From positions 248,001-312,000 of the forward strand of contig JAFISE010000008.1 of assembly GCA_022560025.1 (NCBI GenBank): a stretch of DNA of 64,000 bases, written 5' to 3'. This document shows positions 1 through 11,534 of this stretch, in pieces (within the stretch, counting starts at the first letter, position 1; each line of letters starts with the position of its first letter). This DNA is from Stagonosporopsis chrysanthemi. Taxonomy: Eukaryota > Ascomycota > Dothideomycetes > Pleosporales > Didymellaceae. The notes beneath the pieces were generated by a model. It was not told the DNA's origin and searched no databases. It saw nothing but the letters and a program-made list of their open reading frames with translations. The translations under genes were made by a program, and so were the position numbers.

Positions 1-546
1 AAGGCCGGCTCCTGGAGACCATCACTCTTACCATCAGCGCAGAGGGAGGGCATTGAAGGGCGAGCGACTACATGCCATAAGTGGAGATAACCACTCCAAC
101 AAGTAAAAGAAGCCACTAGCTTAAAGCAAGAAACAGCACGGAGGCAGGAACAAGAACAAGAACAAGAACAAATCATACAAGGTAAATGGGGTATATTTAT
201 TTCCAGATCGCTAGTAGCGCTAAGAAGAACTGCAAGCAAATAGCAGAAGAACTATTCATATCATGGCAGCGTACAAAGGTATAACCTGATCCCAGCCTTG
301 CAAATCTCGTTTTGAACCGATGCTAGCCCAATCCAATTGGCGCTGGCGAGTGGGGAATAGAGCGATGTGAACGCGATAGAGAAGTACTTGTACAACGAAA
401 AGAGTGTGAGGTCGTGATGAAAGGTCGTGACGAGCGGTAAGCGCAATTTTGTAGTCGTAAGGGTGAGGATTGGTGAGTAGACGTCTTGAGGCCTGGCCGT
501 GCGTCGTTGTTCGGTTTTGTGGTGTGGAAAAGGACATTGTAATCAT
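1..546. other. Left-edge intergenic sequence / 3' flank
   Basis: This stretch lies downstream of the stop codon of the minus-strand gene ending at 547 and probably holds its 3' UTR. Reading frames on both strands are short and show no recognisable motif. The only structure seen is a short AAC/AAG-rich tandem repeat near 147-172. Confidence 0.5.
147..172. repeat. Short tandem repeat (AACAAG)n
   Basis: The hexamer AACAAG is repeated about four times without interruption. It is a simple-sequence tract in non-coding DNA, with no sign of a function. Confidence 0.7.
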
Positions 547-3500
547 TTACAATTCATCCTTGACCCTCTGTGTAGCCTCCGTAGCAACGCTTGACGCGCT
601 GCTGATTGCCTCGCCTGCGGTGCTGGATGCACTGGCGTACATCTCGCTGATGCGCGAGTTGGCAGCCTCCACGGCTAGCGCAATTCTGCTGCTGGCGCTT
701 TCCATGGCGCCCTGCTCAGGTCCATAAACGGCAGAGCTGAGCTTGGAGTAGGCAAAGTCAGCATTCTCGCTGGCGACGGATGCAACGGATTCGTAAGCGT
801 CCCCCGCGTTGCTGGCGACCGAGCTATAAACTTCCCCAGCGCCGCTGACAATAGAGCCATATGTGTCAGAGGCACCGCTAGTCACAGAGGCGGCGTAACC
901 AGACGCTGTAGGCGTGCCAAAGATTGCCGCGCTGATCGCAGCTTGAGCGCTGACTGCGGCGGCAGTGAAGCTGTCCTGGGCCTGCTGAGTGCCATAAATT
1001 GCCTCGCTGACTTGAGATTGAATGGACGAGTACGCGTTGGCAACAGATTCACTGGCCTGCTCGGCCGCACCCTTGGGGGTGCCGTAGACAGCGATCGAGG
1101 CACTCTCGAGAGCTTGGTCGATTTGTGCACTTGCCTGGCTAAGAATGGTTTCGACAGCAGCTGGTGGGGTAAAGATGGAGCTGACGACCGAGGAGGCGGA
1201 TGCATAAGCATCAGCAGCGTACTCAGTAGCAGCCTCGAAGCTTTCGCCAGCGTAAGAGCTTGCAGCATCGTACTGCTCGTTGACATATGACTCCGCGGAC
1301 GCAACGACAGCTGGTAGACCAGTCGAGTATGCTGATGCAAAACGGTTCATGACGCTCTCGGTGAAATCAGGTTCCTTGCCAACTACGAGCTCTGAGATAA
1401 GAGCTTGAATGCCGGCGTACTGCTCAGCAGCTCTCGAAGTAGCCTGTGCACCGTATGAACCAGCCTGAGAGTAAACAGACTCGGCCCAAGGGGTGGGTTG
1501 ACCATAGACCTGACTGCTGGCCTTAGCGATCAAGGCTTCCCAGTTTTCGTTGGCCTGAGAGGCGACTGATTCTGTCCAAGGTGTCTCCGTGCCAATGACA
1601 CTGGAGCTGACTTGAGATGCTAGAGATTCGGCAGCAGCCTGAGCATTGGATGCCACAGACTGAGCATTTGCGACTGCTGAGTTTGCAGTATCGGAAACAC
1701 CAGATGCGACAGAGGCAGCAGAGACCGAGGCAGCTGAAGCGAGGGAACTTGCTGAAGCAGATGCAACAGAAGCAAGTGACTCCACAGTACCTTGTTCGGG
1801 CCCATATACAGCGCTGGAGGCTGCGCCCAAGAACTCAGAGTAACGACCATGGGCGAGCCCAACAGCTTCGTAGTACTGACGACGCACATTACCAACGCCG
1901 GAAGTGGGCTGCGAAGACAACTGAGCCGAGGCTTGGCTGAGACCTTCAGAAAGTCTTGAGGAGGCAATGGACGAGACAGACTCAAAGTAGCCTTGGGTTG
2001 GGCCTGCGGCGTAGCTCCTCATTGACTCGGTATACTGGAGTGCAGCCTGTACCTGCTGACTAGCCGCGGCAACAGAGTCAGAGTATGCCTTCTCGAAACC
2101 GGACAACAAAGTCTGATAGGCTGGCAGCTGCGTTCCGGATGCAAGTATTGAGAGTTGAGACTTGGCGTTCTCAAGTTGCTCACTGGCGAGGCTGACGGCG
2201 TTGCTGTAACGTGAGCTGACTTCGACTTGTACGTTCTTGATTACGGCAGTGGGAGTTGGAGTGCCATAGATAGCATAGGATGCAGCAGTGACAGCATCAG
2301 CGAACTTGACGGAGGCCACACTGGTAGCCTTCTCCAACGGCTGCTGCTGGGTACCATAGAGGGCAGCTGAGGCGGCGGCAATAGCCTTGACATACTGCTC
2401 GCTTGCCAGAGACGTAGCAGATTCAACGCTTCCCTGTGTCTTCGTAGCGCCCAAGAGAGCTTCACTGACGGCCCTAGTCAGCTCTGCCGCACGGTCGCCA
2501 GCATCGGCAACGATGCTCTGGAGCTTGATGGAGTAGTTCTCATCCTCATCCTCGTCGATAATGTCGTCGAGTATTGGCTCGCGGGCCTCAACAAGGACTT
2601 GAGCAGCGACTCCACCCCAAACTTTCTTTGGTGACTCGGCGGCAGTAGAAGCCTTCGCAACAACGGTATCTTTAACCTCCGATGCAGCGCTAGATGCACT
2701 GCTAGCGACCTCACTGGCGCCGCTACTAAGGCTCGATGCACCGTCGATAACCACTTCAGACACCTTCGATGACGCTTGTGACACCGCGCTCTGTGCCGCA
2801 GGGGTCTCCGAGCCCACGATTGACGTGGAGACCTTGGAAGAAGCCTCAGACAACTTTGAAGAGGCATCGGAGGCGGCACTCTGGATAGAAGACGCAACAC
2901 CCCCACTCACTGTGGTCTCAGAGCCGAGGATTGCCTCAGATACCTTTGATGAGGCATCTTCAACATTGTCTAGAACTTGCTGGGCGGCCTTGCGCGCGCG
3001 GGGAGGCACAGCGTTGTTCGTGAAATCATTAGTGGCGTCATCAGCCCACAGCTTCCACTTTGCGACATCCTTGAGACGAACCAGCTCGTTCACGTTCCTA
3101 GAGGCGATAGACATGGCCTGGTCTTCAAGACGCTTGGCCTCTTCGTGAGCGACGCGGAGACCCTCGTGCCTGGCGCCGACGGATTCTACTTCGGCCTGCC
3201 ATTCCGTGAGAGTAGACTTGAGCTTGTGGTAGTTCTGCCAGTCTTTGTAGGTCACACCATCCATCCATGCCCAGCGCATACCGACCTCCTGGAGTCCTAG
3301 ACCGTGGATCTTCTCAAGAACCTCAACAGTGCTCTTGACGGCAGCCTGAACGAGGGTATCGGTTTCAGTGTCATAGGTAGCCTTCCATTCGCGGACATCC
3401 TGGGCCTTCTGCTTGACAGTCTGCCCAACCTCGCGGGCTTTGACGCTGCACTTCTCGTGTGCAGCCTCAAGATCCACCTCTGTAGCATCTTCGGGCAAAG

Positions 3501-4978
3501 ATTTGACGGTACGCTTGATGAAACTCTTCAAGCTAGCGATCGTCGAGTCCGCACTTTCCTCAAGCTTTACGATTAAGGCTTTGCCGTGTCCGTTGACGCC
3601 TTTCTCAACCTGGCGAGTGGTGATTTCTCCAACGCGCTGCTCCAAGTCTTCGGCACCCTTGTCGGCCGCAGCAGCGAACTTGCTCTGCCACTTTCGGAGA
3701 TCCTCGTTGAGCTTCTCTTTTAGCTCTTCGGGTGAGAGGCCAGAATCCTTGGGGTCGATCGACGCCTCAGGCTGACTTTCAACAGATGAGGAGCTGGACG
3801 AACCAGTACCAAGGACGCTGTTCACTATGCTTGAGGCTGCTTCAGTGGCTGAGCTGATGGACTCAGAAGCGATAGAAGCCATGGAGCTCGAACTGGACGT
3901 AGCAACTGTAGGAACGATTTTAGTAGAGTCAGTCGTCGCAGTGGTCCTATAGGTAGTCAGTAACGGTACAATTGTACAGAGTCGTTTGCTTACGTCTCCG
4001 AATCGACAGCGTCTGCGACAGACTCGACTTTCTGCTGGTCACGGTAACGGCCAAGACGTTCGGAGATGCGGACTAGCTGTGGTTCGACGTTGTCGCCGTA
4101 GAGAACACGCAGCTGGGGCCAGACATTGCGGAATAGAAAAGCCCAGGTCACATCCTTAGCGGAGCGGACGTGAGGGAAGACAATATCGACAATCACATGA
4201 TGACCTTGCACGCGCGCTTTATGCAGGTAGGGCAGAGAAGCCTCGTAAGCAGGAAGGAATGACTTGTGGTAGGCGGTTTGCGAGCTAGCCTTGACCTGGT
4301 TATAGTAAGGGCTAGTAGCCTCCGCAGCCTTCTGAACGTGAGGTCCCAGATAAGTATCGTACTGTGCCTGGGCCGCGGTCTGAGCAGTCATGAGGTGTGG
4401 GCGGACCGTCTTGTCCCAGCTGGCTACAAATTGCTTCTGTGCCTGCTCAACCCTGTTCGCCCCGTAGGTAGCATACTGCTTCTTAGTGAAGCTGGCGGCG
4501 GGCGAGTAGACCTGGCGCTCAAGGCGGTCGGCGTAGGGCTTGACTTTCTCGACGTGAGGAGCAAGGTAGGTCTGATAGTACGGGTCTAGATAGGGTGTTG
4601 CGTAGGCTCGAGCCTGCAGATACGGAGTACAGACGCGAGGTGAAGAGTCGTTCAGCTGTGTCAAAGAGGAAGGACACCTGAAAGCGGCGGTAAGGATGAA
4701 GTACCATATCGTCAATCTGTGTTTGTTAGCTGTCTGCAATACTGGGCAAGGATTACAAGATGGGAGGTTGCGGACCTCAGCACGATGCTTGTGACAGCTC
4801 CTGTGAAGGTTCTTCTTTGTTTCCTCTGGCGCACAGCGACACTTGAGGACTGCGACGTACTGGCGTGGCCGTTGAGCTGGCCATTTGCTGAACCAACTCT
4901 GGCCGAGCCATTCAAATATCCGTTGGCTTTGGGCTTCGACGTCTTTTTTGACCGGCCGTTGCTTTGTGGGGCGGCCAT
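547..4978 (-). CDS. Large alanine/serine-rich repeat protein, ER-targeted (KDEL C-terminus)
   Basis: Three exons are inferred: complement(547..3946, 3994..4716, 4776..4978), giving about 1441 aa with introns of 47 and 59 nt. The ATG at 4978 opens a low-complexity basic N-terminus, followed by one hydrophobic segment near residues 60-80 (LTIWYFILTAAF). A Tyr/Pro-rich region follows with repeats of the type YLxPHV, then a charged helical region. The last ~700 residues are Ala/Ser-rich repeats around a core like AVYGTP. The last four residues are KDEL, the classical ER-retrieval signal. The N-terminal half resembles Pezizomycotina proteins often auto-named 'transcription factor hoxa13'; nothing here supports a DNA-binding role. 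I infer an ER-lumenal or ER-membrane structural protein. Function is unknown. The second acceptor could instead lie a few codons further in (an in-frame alternative near 3891). Confidence 0.8.
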
Positions 4979-5975
4979 GGTCGCGGTGTTGCGACCTTGA
5001 GAGACGGTCAACGGCTGCTCGCGTTATGTGCGGGCCCTGTTGTTGCTGGCGCGGTGGGTGTGGTGCAACTGCAGGTGCCTGTGATGGCTGTCAGCGCAAA
5101 ATGAGGGCGAGTGAAGAGAGAGGGCAGCAACGCACTGTGGACAATGTCAGGTCCCCGGAGTGCTAGCTGAGAACGTATGTAGGGCGCCAGTCGTGTGGGT
5201 GATGATAGGTGACGGCTGCTAAGTACTAGCTCCCCAGGTTCGTGCAAGCGATCCTGAATGTTCTGTGATGTAATTGCACGTGCGGACGGGAGCACAAGCA
5301 AGAATAACAGGGCACGCGCAGATGAAAGGAGAAGGAGACGGCAGGAGGAGCGCGGCCTGAGACAAGCACAGCGTATTCGTGCCAGCCGGTTCTCGTCTTG
5401 CCTCCGTTGTGCTCAGGAGCAAGCGCAGTGCTTCAGATGCTTGTGCAGGTGCGACATCACTGGCTCCTGGCGCCCGCCGCTGCATCGCGTGCTTAGCTCC
5501 GCAATGCCCATCTCTGCCTGCATTTGCACGATCATGGCGGGCCAGATGAGCCAGTGAAGGCGGCGGCGAGCTGCTGAGGATTGCGTGACATTGCATTTGC
5601 GCCCGCGACGCTGCTGGACCCCGCACAAGTCTCACTTGTTGCGGTTCCACAGAAAGACGCGCCAAGATGCGGCAACCTCGCGACTTCCGCGCCTGTTCCG
5701 AAGAGTGAACGACGCTCCTACGGACTTGCCAACACTGCACCTCCGTGCCTGCCGAATCTCCACACTCCTCGCGACCGAACCCCGGAGCCCGCAAGATAGG
5801 TGTTGCGTCGCAGCAAACACATTTAGGAAATCAGCATTCGCCAGCGCGGCTGCCAACGCTCCCCAATGGTCCATTGAGCCACTTCACTGCGGCTCTTGGC
5901 CAGAACATCGTCAACCTTATCTATCTGCACCTACACAGTCGCTGCACCAAGCTACGGCCGCTGCCCTCGTGGACC
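4979..5975. promoter_or_regulatory. Divergent intergenic region between repeat protein and Doa10
   Basis: About 1 kb separates the two divergent start codons and must hold both promoters and 5' UTRs. An open frame runs upstream of the Doa10 ATG to 5745, but it begins with GTG and has no domain, so it is treated as leader. No TATA box was evident by eye. Confidence 0.5.
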
Positions 5976-8900
5976 ATGGCCACCGACGCAGGATCCCTCG
6001 ACGCCGGACTCCTCGACCAAGCACACGACTCTACGCCCCCCACTGACAATGATGCCTTGCACGACACCCACTCCACAACCTCAGACATGGGCGACAAAGA
6101 CGAAGCGGACACGTGCCGTATTTGTCGAGGCGAAGGCACTGCTGAGGAGCCGCTCTTCTACCCTTGCAAATGCAGTGGCAGCATCAAATACGTCCATCAA
6201 GAGTGTCTGATGGAGTGGCTATCACACACACAGAAGAAGCACTGCGAACTGTGCAAGACGTCCTTTCGCTTCACAAAGCTCTACCACCCCGGCATGCCGT
6301 CTCGCATCCCTACCACCGTCTTCCTGCGCCGTGCAGCATTGCATGTCATCAACATGTTCCTCACTTGGTGCAGGGGAATCCTGGTCGCCTGTGTATGGTT
6401 AGTGCTACTACCATGGTGCATGCGAGTCGTCTGGCGCAGCCTCTTTTGGGTTGGAGATGGCGGCTGGGCACCTGACACACATACAATCATGCCAGAGGCC
6501 GCGGATCTAGAAGCGATTCGGTCTGCACTCGAGGCGGCGAAGGCTAATGGCACATCGCAGACCCTGTCTCAGCTGTTGACCACAAACCAGCAAGAGAACA
6601 CCTCCTCACATCAACCGCTCCTCTGGGCAATCATGAAGCGCCTATTCCTCGGCTGGCCCCACCCTGTCGCTATCTCTGCACCATTGTCGAACAATACAGA
6701 GCTCAACTCCACAACAGGCTCTTTAGATTTCCGCAACCCTTCGCTTCTGTCAGACATACCTTGGTTCCATTGGTTTAGTTCACAAGCGGCCAATCGATTC
6801 TTGATCGATGTCTTTGAAGGCCAAATCATCACCATGCTGGTTGTCGTTGCCTTTATCCTGATATTTCTAATTAGAGAATGGGTTGTTCAGCAGCAGCCAG
6901 TTATAAACATGGTTGCTCTTGGAGGCGACGATGCTGTACAGGTCGATCGAGCTGTCGCCGAAGTGCAAGGCGAGCAAGTTGAAGAAGCACCTGCACAACA
7001 TCAGGAACATATCGCAGAGCGCGATGATATTGTTGAGACTAGTGGGACTGCTCCCATTGTAGAAGAAACACCTGAACCAGACGCAACTACGGTTGCAGGG
7101 GTTACTGAGCTTGGAAGTCGTCGTTCCAATGACTTTTTTTACAGGCAGCAAAAACGGGCTTGCGAGCTTTTGCTGCAACACCCTGACCTCCCACCGCATT
7201 TGAAGGAGGCGCTGCGGTCTGAGACAAACGAAGAAGGAACATCATCATTCATCGAAAGCCTGTCCAAGGAGCAAATCAATATGATCAAAATGATATACGA
7301 TCAGTCACTAATCGACGCGTATGCGCGCCTGGCCGCAGAAGAGGATGGATCGAGTCCGATCGAGGCTTCCCTTTCTTCGACGATCAGTAGCAGGCATGAG
7401 CATGGGGAAGAGCCAGCTGAAATTCTTGACTCGGAAGATTCTGGACCTTCATATCGACCGGAAATGCCTGCACGAGATCAGTCATTCATTGTGACAGAGA
7501 TACGCCGAGGTCTCGAGGAAGGCGCGTCTTGGTCGTTCAATAACGTACCAGCATCATCAGGTGGCGCCTCTCGTGACAGCGTTCCTAATAATTGGGATGA
7601 CGATATTCCGGAAACATCGGTAAATCCCCAATTAGAGGCAAACTACTCTGATCAGGAACCTGGCAGCGAAGGTAGTACTGGAAGTTGGCAGCAAGTGTCT
7701 GATGTCCAAGTGGGAAACGACTCCGACCAAGCGCTGGAAGGACAAAATCCACCGGACAAGGGTAAGGGCAGAGCTGATGACCACTATCTGCTTAAAGAGG
7801 AGACGGATGACAGCGGAAGCTCGAGTACAGCAGGCTTGGCAGGCCTCGAAGAGGGTATCCGGGTCGAGACCTCAATGGACGTCGAAGTCACCGCCGAGAC
7901 TCCCACGCAGGAGCCTGGTTCAGAGCAACAGCAAGACCCTCCCACACTCGACCAGCCTCCTGCGACTACAGACATGCGCCCTGCGCTAGCAGATGCACCC
8001 GAGGCAACTGTTTCGGACCTGATTATGGACTGGATCTACGGCCCTGCGGATCCCGCCACAAGACATGTTGCGGAAGCGGTGAACGATGAGCATGTCGTTC
8101 GCAACATCGACGAAGAGGCGCCCTTTGTCCCCTTTGCCGGTAACGACCCCATCGAACCTGCCGATGCCGCCATCCAAGATCCCGAAGTCGCTGCCGCTGC
8201 TGCCCAGGCTGGTATTGATGTCAATGACCAAGAAGCGATCGAGGATGCAGAAGACCTAGAAGGTATCCTTGAGCTCATTGGCATGCAAGGCCCACTTGTG
8301 GGGCTGTTTCAAAATGCACTCTTCAGTGCTGTGTTGATTTCCGCAACCTTGGCATGTGCTGTTTGGCTTCCATACCTCTGGGGTAAAGTTGTCATCTTGT
8401 TCATGGGCAGCCCTGTCTCGCTCTTCGTCAAGCTTCCTCTGCAAATCATCGCCACATTAACGGATCTACTGGTAGACTTCACTCTTGTGATAGCCGGTGG
8501 TCTCGCATACTGGGTGTCACAATTGTTCTTGACAGTCGTCAAGCTCGCGAGTAAGGGCGAAGGGTCCGGCTATCTTGAGCACTCACTCCGGCGTCTCTCT
8601 GTACCTTCACAGTCGATTGTGAAGAACGCCGCAATTCGTATAACAGATGCACTTCTCAATTCATCCCTTTCGACTAATCCCGGCTACTTCAAGTTGTCCG
8701 TCAATTCGCACGCTGCGCTACGCAGCTTGCAAAACTCGACATCCTTTGCTTTAAACCAATCAAGTCATGCATTCGGTGCCATGCTCGAGGAGGCACAAAC
8801 CGAATCAGTGGTTACGCTTCTTTGGAAGGGATTTGACCGCGTAGCAGGTGGCGTAGGTGATCTAGTCAAACGAGGCAATGGTCTCCTTACTTGGCTGTGG

Positions 8901-10979
8901 ACATCGAAGTCTTACAAGATCACTGTTGACATGGATTTTGGTTCTGACGAGGTCGTCACATCTACACTGGAATACTGGACGGCAAACGATCGCCTAATTG
9001 CTGTTCTCGCAGGTTATGCTTTTTTCGCTCTGACTGGAGCCGTTTACCTTAGACGTGAGACGCCATTCAGCACGTCTCAGCAGGGCCAGAAGGTTGAACG
9101 TATCATTTCCGACATCCTTCAACAAGCCGGTGGCGTGCTGAAGGTGATTCTCATCATCAGCATCGAAATGTTGGCATTTCCGCTGTACTGCGGTTTACTG
9201 CTTGACCTCGCCATGCTCCCTTTGTTCAAGAACGCCACGGTCTACTCGCGATGGCAGTTTGCCTGCGGAAGCCCATGGACGGCTGGCTTTGTACACTGGT
9301 TCATTGGCACTTGCTATATGTTCCATTTTGCACTTTTTGTGTCCATGTGTCGCAAGATCATGAGAAAAGGAGTCTTGTATTTCATTCGCGATCCAGACGA
9401 CCCCACGTTTCACCCAGTCAGAGACGTCCTTGAGCGTAGCGTCACTACACAGCTTCGCAAGATCGCGTTCAGCGCCCTCGTGTATGGTGCGCTTGTCATC
9501 GTCTGCCTCGGAGGCGTAGTGTGGACATTGAGCCGTGTTACGTATGGTGTGTTGCCCATCCACTGGACTACGGAGGCGCCGTCGTTAGAATTCCCGCTGG
9601 ACCTACTTTTCTACAATTTCCTCACGCCAGTCATCATCAAAGCCTACAAGCCTGGAGAAGGTCTGCACGCGGTCTGTACATGGTGGTTCAAGAGATGTGC
9701 AAATGCTCTCCGATTGTCGCATTTCCTCTTCAACGAACGAAACATGGATGAGGAGGGCCACCGCGTCAACTCCACCTGGTTTAGTTGGCTTGTCGGTCGC
9801 AAGGGCGACGTCGATACGTTGCAGACCCAAGCAGAGGACAAAGGACACGATGCAGAGAGTGTCGTGGACACTTCCTTCGTTACTGATGGCCGATATGTCC
9901 GGGCACCTGCATCAGATCAGTGCCGTGTGCCTAAGGGGCAAGCTGTCTTCGTAGACGTCGACAAGGATAATGTTCGCAAAGACGGCAATACTGATGGCGG
10001 CGTTCACAACTCAGACTTGGTGCAGATGGTTTACATTCCGCCCTGGTTCCGCCTCCGCATTGTATGCTTTGTGGTCACTATCTGGATCTTCATGGGTATG
10101 AGTGGAATCAGTGTCACTATCATTCCACTTATTTTCGGACGCTACTTGTTCTCCCTCTTCTTGCCTGCGACGGTCGAGATGAACGACATTCACGCTTTCT
10201 CACTTGGTGTCTACACACTCGGCAGCGTTGCGTACAGCGGCTACCAGCTCTACAAGCTCGCAGCTTCGATTCATCGGCCCAATGTGTCACCATTGGCACA
10301 GCTGCGATCCATTGCAGCCACGTCTAGCCGAATTGGCTTAACCATTCTCCGCTTCAGCTATGTATGGGCATCGCTCGTCTTCGCCATCCCTTTGCTATGT
10401 GCAGTGCTCATCGAGCTGTACTTCCTGATGCCACTGCACGCCTGGATGGGTCCCAACGAACCTCATGTTGTCCACCTCATCCAAGACTGGACACTAGGCT
10501 TCCTGTACTCGCGACTCGCTGCCCGCCTCATCTTCGCGAACCGCAACACCCGGCCTGCGCAAGCATTCACGCAGGTCATCGAGCGTGGCTACCTTCACCC
10601 TAACGCCAAGATTGCAACGCGTTGCTTTGTGCTCCCTGTACTGGCGCTCTTTACTGTCGCTATCGCAGTCCCCGCGTTTGTGGCATGGACTTCAACGCAC
10701 ATGCTCTATCGTGGTGCAAGCGAGGCACTGAAGAACCAGGTCTGGAGATATAGCTTCCCGGCTGTCGGCCTCAGTATTGGGTTCATGTTCGCCGGGAAGG
10801 TAATTGCAAGGATCGTCACGAGGTGGAGACTCGTTGTTCGCGACGAAGTTTATCTCATTGGAGAGAGGCTACACAACTTTGGGGAGAAGAAGGCGCCTCA
10901 AGCCAGGCAGGATATGGGTACACAATCCAGTGGGGAGGGTAGTGCAGCGGCACAGGCATCGCCAGTGGTGGCAGAGTAG
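5976..10979 (+). CDS. Doa10/SSM4-type RING-CH E3 ubiquitin ligase of the ER membrane
   Basis: A single uninterrupted frame encodes 1667 aa from the ATG at 5976 (context ACCATGG). A C4HC3 RING-CH (RINGv) domain lies at residues 47-93, with metal ligands C47, C50, C64, C66, H74, C77, C90 and C93. It is followed by hydrophobic segments near residues 120-145 and 285-305, a long acidic low-complexity cytosolic stretch, and many further membrane segments to the C-terminus. N-terminal RING-CH plus about 14 membrane spans and this length are diagnostic of Doa10 (yeast Ssm4, human MARCH6/TEB4). In that family the protein ubiquitinates misfolded or N-degron proteins of the ER membrane, cytosol and inner nuclear membrane for proteasomal degradation (ERAD-C). 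The lack of introns over 5 kb contrasts with its neighbours. Confidence 0.93.
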   Translation: MATDAGSLDAGLLDQAHDSTPPTDNDALHDTHSTTSDMGDKDEADTCRICRGEGTAEEPLFYPCKCSGSIKYVHQECLMEWLSHTQKKHCELCKTSFRFTKLYHPGMPSRIPTTVFLRRAALHVINMFLTWCRGILVACVWLVLLPWCMRVVWRSLFWVGDGGWAPDTHTIMPEAADLEAIRSALEAAKANGTSQTLSQLLTTNQQENTSSHQPLLWAIMKRLFLGWPHPVAISAPLSNNTELNSTTGSLDFRNPSLLSDIPWFHWFSSQAANRFLIDVFEGQIITMLVVVAFILIFLIREWVVQQQPVINMVALGGDDAVQVDRAVAEVQGEQVEEAPAQHQEHIAERDDIVETSGTAPIVEETPEPDATTVAGVTELGSRRSNDFFYRQQKRACELLLQHPDLPPHLKEALRSETNEEGTSSFIESLSKEQINMIKMIYDQSLIDAYARLAAEEDGSSPIEASLSSTISSRHEHGEEPAEILDSEDSGPSYRPEMPARDQSFIVTEIRRGLEEGASWSFNNVPASSGGASRDSVPNNWDDDIPETSVNPQLEANYSDQEPGSEGSTGSWQQVSDVQVGNDSDQALEGQNPPDKGKGRADDHYLLKEETDDSGSSSTAGLAGLEEGIRVETSMDVEVTAETPTQEPGSEQQQDPPTLDQPPATTDMRPALADAPEATVSDLIMDWIYGPADPATRHVAEAVNDEHVVRNIDEEAPFVPFAGNDPIEPADAAIQDPEVAAAAAQAGIDVNDQEAIEDAEDLEGILELIGMQGPLVGLFQNALFSAVLISATLACAVWLPYLWGKVVILFMGSPVSLFVKLPLQIIATLTDLLVDFTLVIAGGLAYWVSQLFLTVVKLASKGEGSGYLEHSLRRLSVPSQSIVKNAAIRITDALLNSSLSTNPGYFKLSVNSHAALRSLQNSTSFALNQSSHAFGAMLEEAQTESVVTLLWKGFDRVAGGVGDLVKRGNGLLTWLWTSKSYKITVDMDFGSDEVVTSTLEYWTANDRLIAVLAGYAFFALTGAVYLRRETPFSTSQQGQKVERIISDILQQAGGVLKVILIISIEMLAFPLYCGLLLDLAMLPLFKNATVYSRWQFACGSPWTAGFVHWFIGTCYMFHFALFVSMCRKIMRKGVLYFIRDPDDPTFHPVRDVLERSVTTQLRKIAFSALVYGALVIVCLGGVVWTLSRVTYGVLPIHWTTEAPSLEFPLDLLFYNFLTPVIIKAYKPGEGLHAVCTWWFKRCANALRLSHFLFNERNMDEEGHRVNSTWFSWLVGRKGDVDTLQTQAEDKGHDAESVVDTSFVTDGRYVRAPASDQCRVPKGQAVFVDVDKDNVRKDGNTDGGVHNSDLVQMVYIPPWFRLRIVCFVVTIWIFMGMSGISVTIIPLIFGRYLFSLFLPATVEMNDIHAFSLGVYTLGSVAYSGYQLYKLAASIHRPNVSPLAQLRSIAATSSRIGLTILRFSYVWASLVFAIPLLCAVLIELYFLMPLHAWMGPNEPHVVHLIQDWTLGFLYSRLAARLIFANRNTRPAQAFTQVIERGYLHPNAKIATRCFVLPVLALFTVAIAVPAFVAWTSTHMLYRGASEALKNQVWRYSFPAVGLSIGFMFAGKVIARIVTRWRLVVRDEVYLIGERLHNFGEKKAPQARQDMGTQSSGEGSAAAQASPVVAE

Positions 10980-11534
10980 GACGAGACGATCGAGCCCATG
11001 CTTTTCTTTCCCATGGAAGGCGCTGTGCAAGGATACCTATACTCTCGGCGTGGCATTACATTCCTTTGTAGATATTTCTTCCTCTGCTCTATAGTCGTAA
11101 CAGTCAAGCACATATCACCACTTTTTCCTAACTATGCTTCACTCCGCAGCGCCAAAACATCTTTCATGTGAACTGTTCCATGTTTGGCTATGCAAGACAT
11201 CGGCATCTGCCGAGATGTCTCCATATATGCAGCTTACACTGACGCACCTGCTGATGCTGACTCATCATCACAAGATCACTTATTAGTCGTTACACTACGT
11301 CATATATGCTGTGCAAGGCTTTCCTTGTTGGATGAGTGGTATGAACATGATTTGTAGTATACATACACATACGCAAGCGCTCTACATACGCTTGCGGCCG
11401 CACGCCTGATGAAGGTGCTGACGATTAACACACAAAGCCGCGCCATCGAATCTCTCTGATTGAGCGGGAAAGGACTGGATATCTAATACGCCCGACGCCA
11501 TGCCTGAAAGAAGAATACCGAAACAAAATTACGC
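10980..11534. other. Convergent intergenic region (3' UTRs)
   Basis: This is 555 bp between two converging stop codons. It presumably holds both 3' UTRs. No coding or RNA gene was recognised. Confidence 0.5.

Noticed and set aside
256..546. 96-codon minus-strand frame directly after the KDEL stop
   Set aside because: It lies in the probable 3' UTR, has no motif, and a KDEL end argues that the stop at 547 is genuine.
5745..5975. In-frame extension upstream of the Doa10 ATG
   Set aside because: It begins with GTG, is low in conserved features, and the ATG at 5976 has a strong context just before the RING-CH domain.
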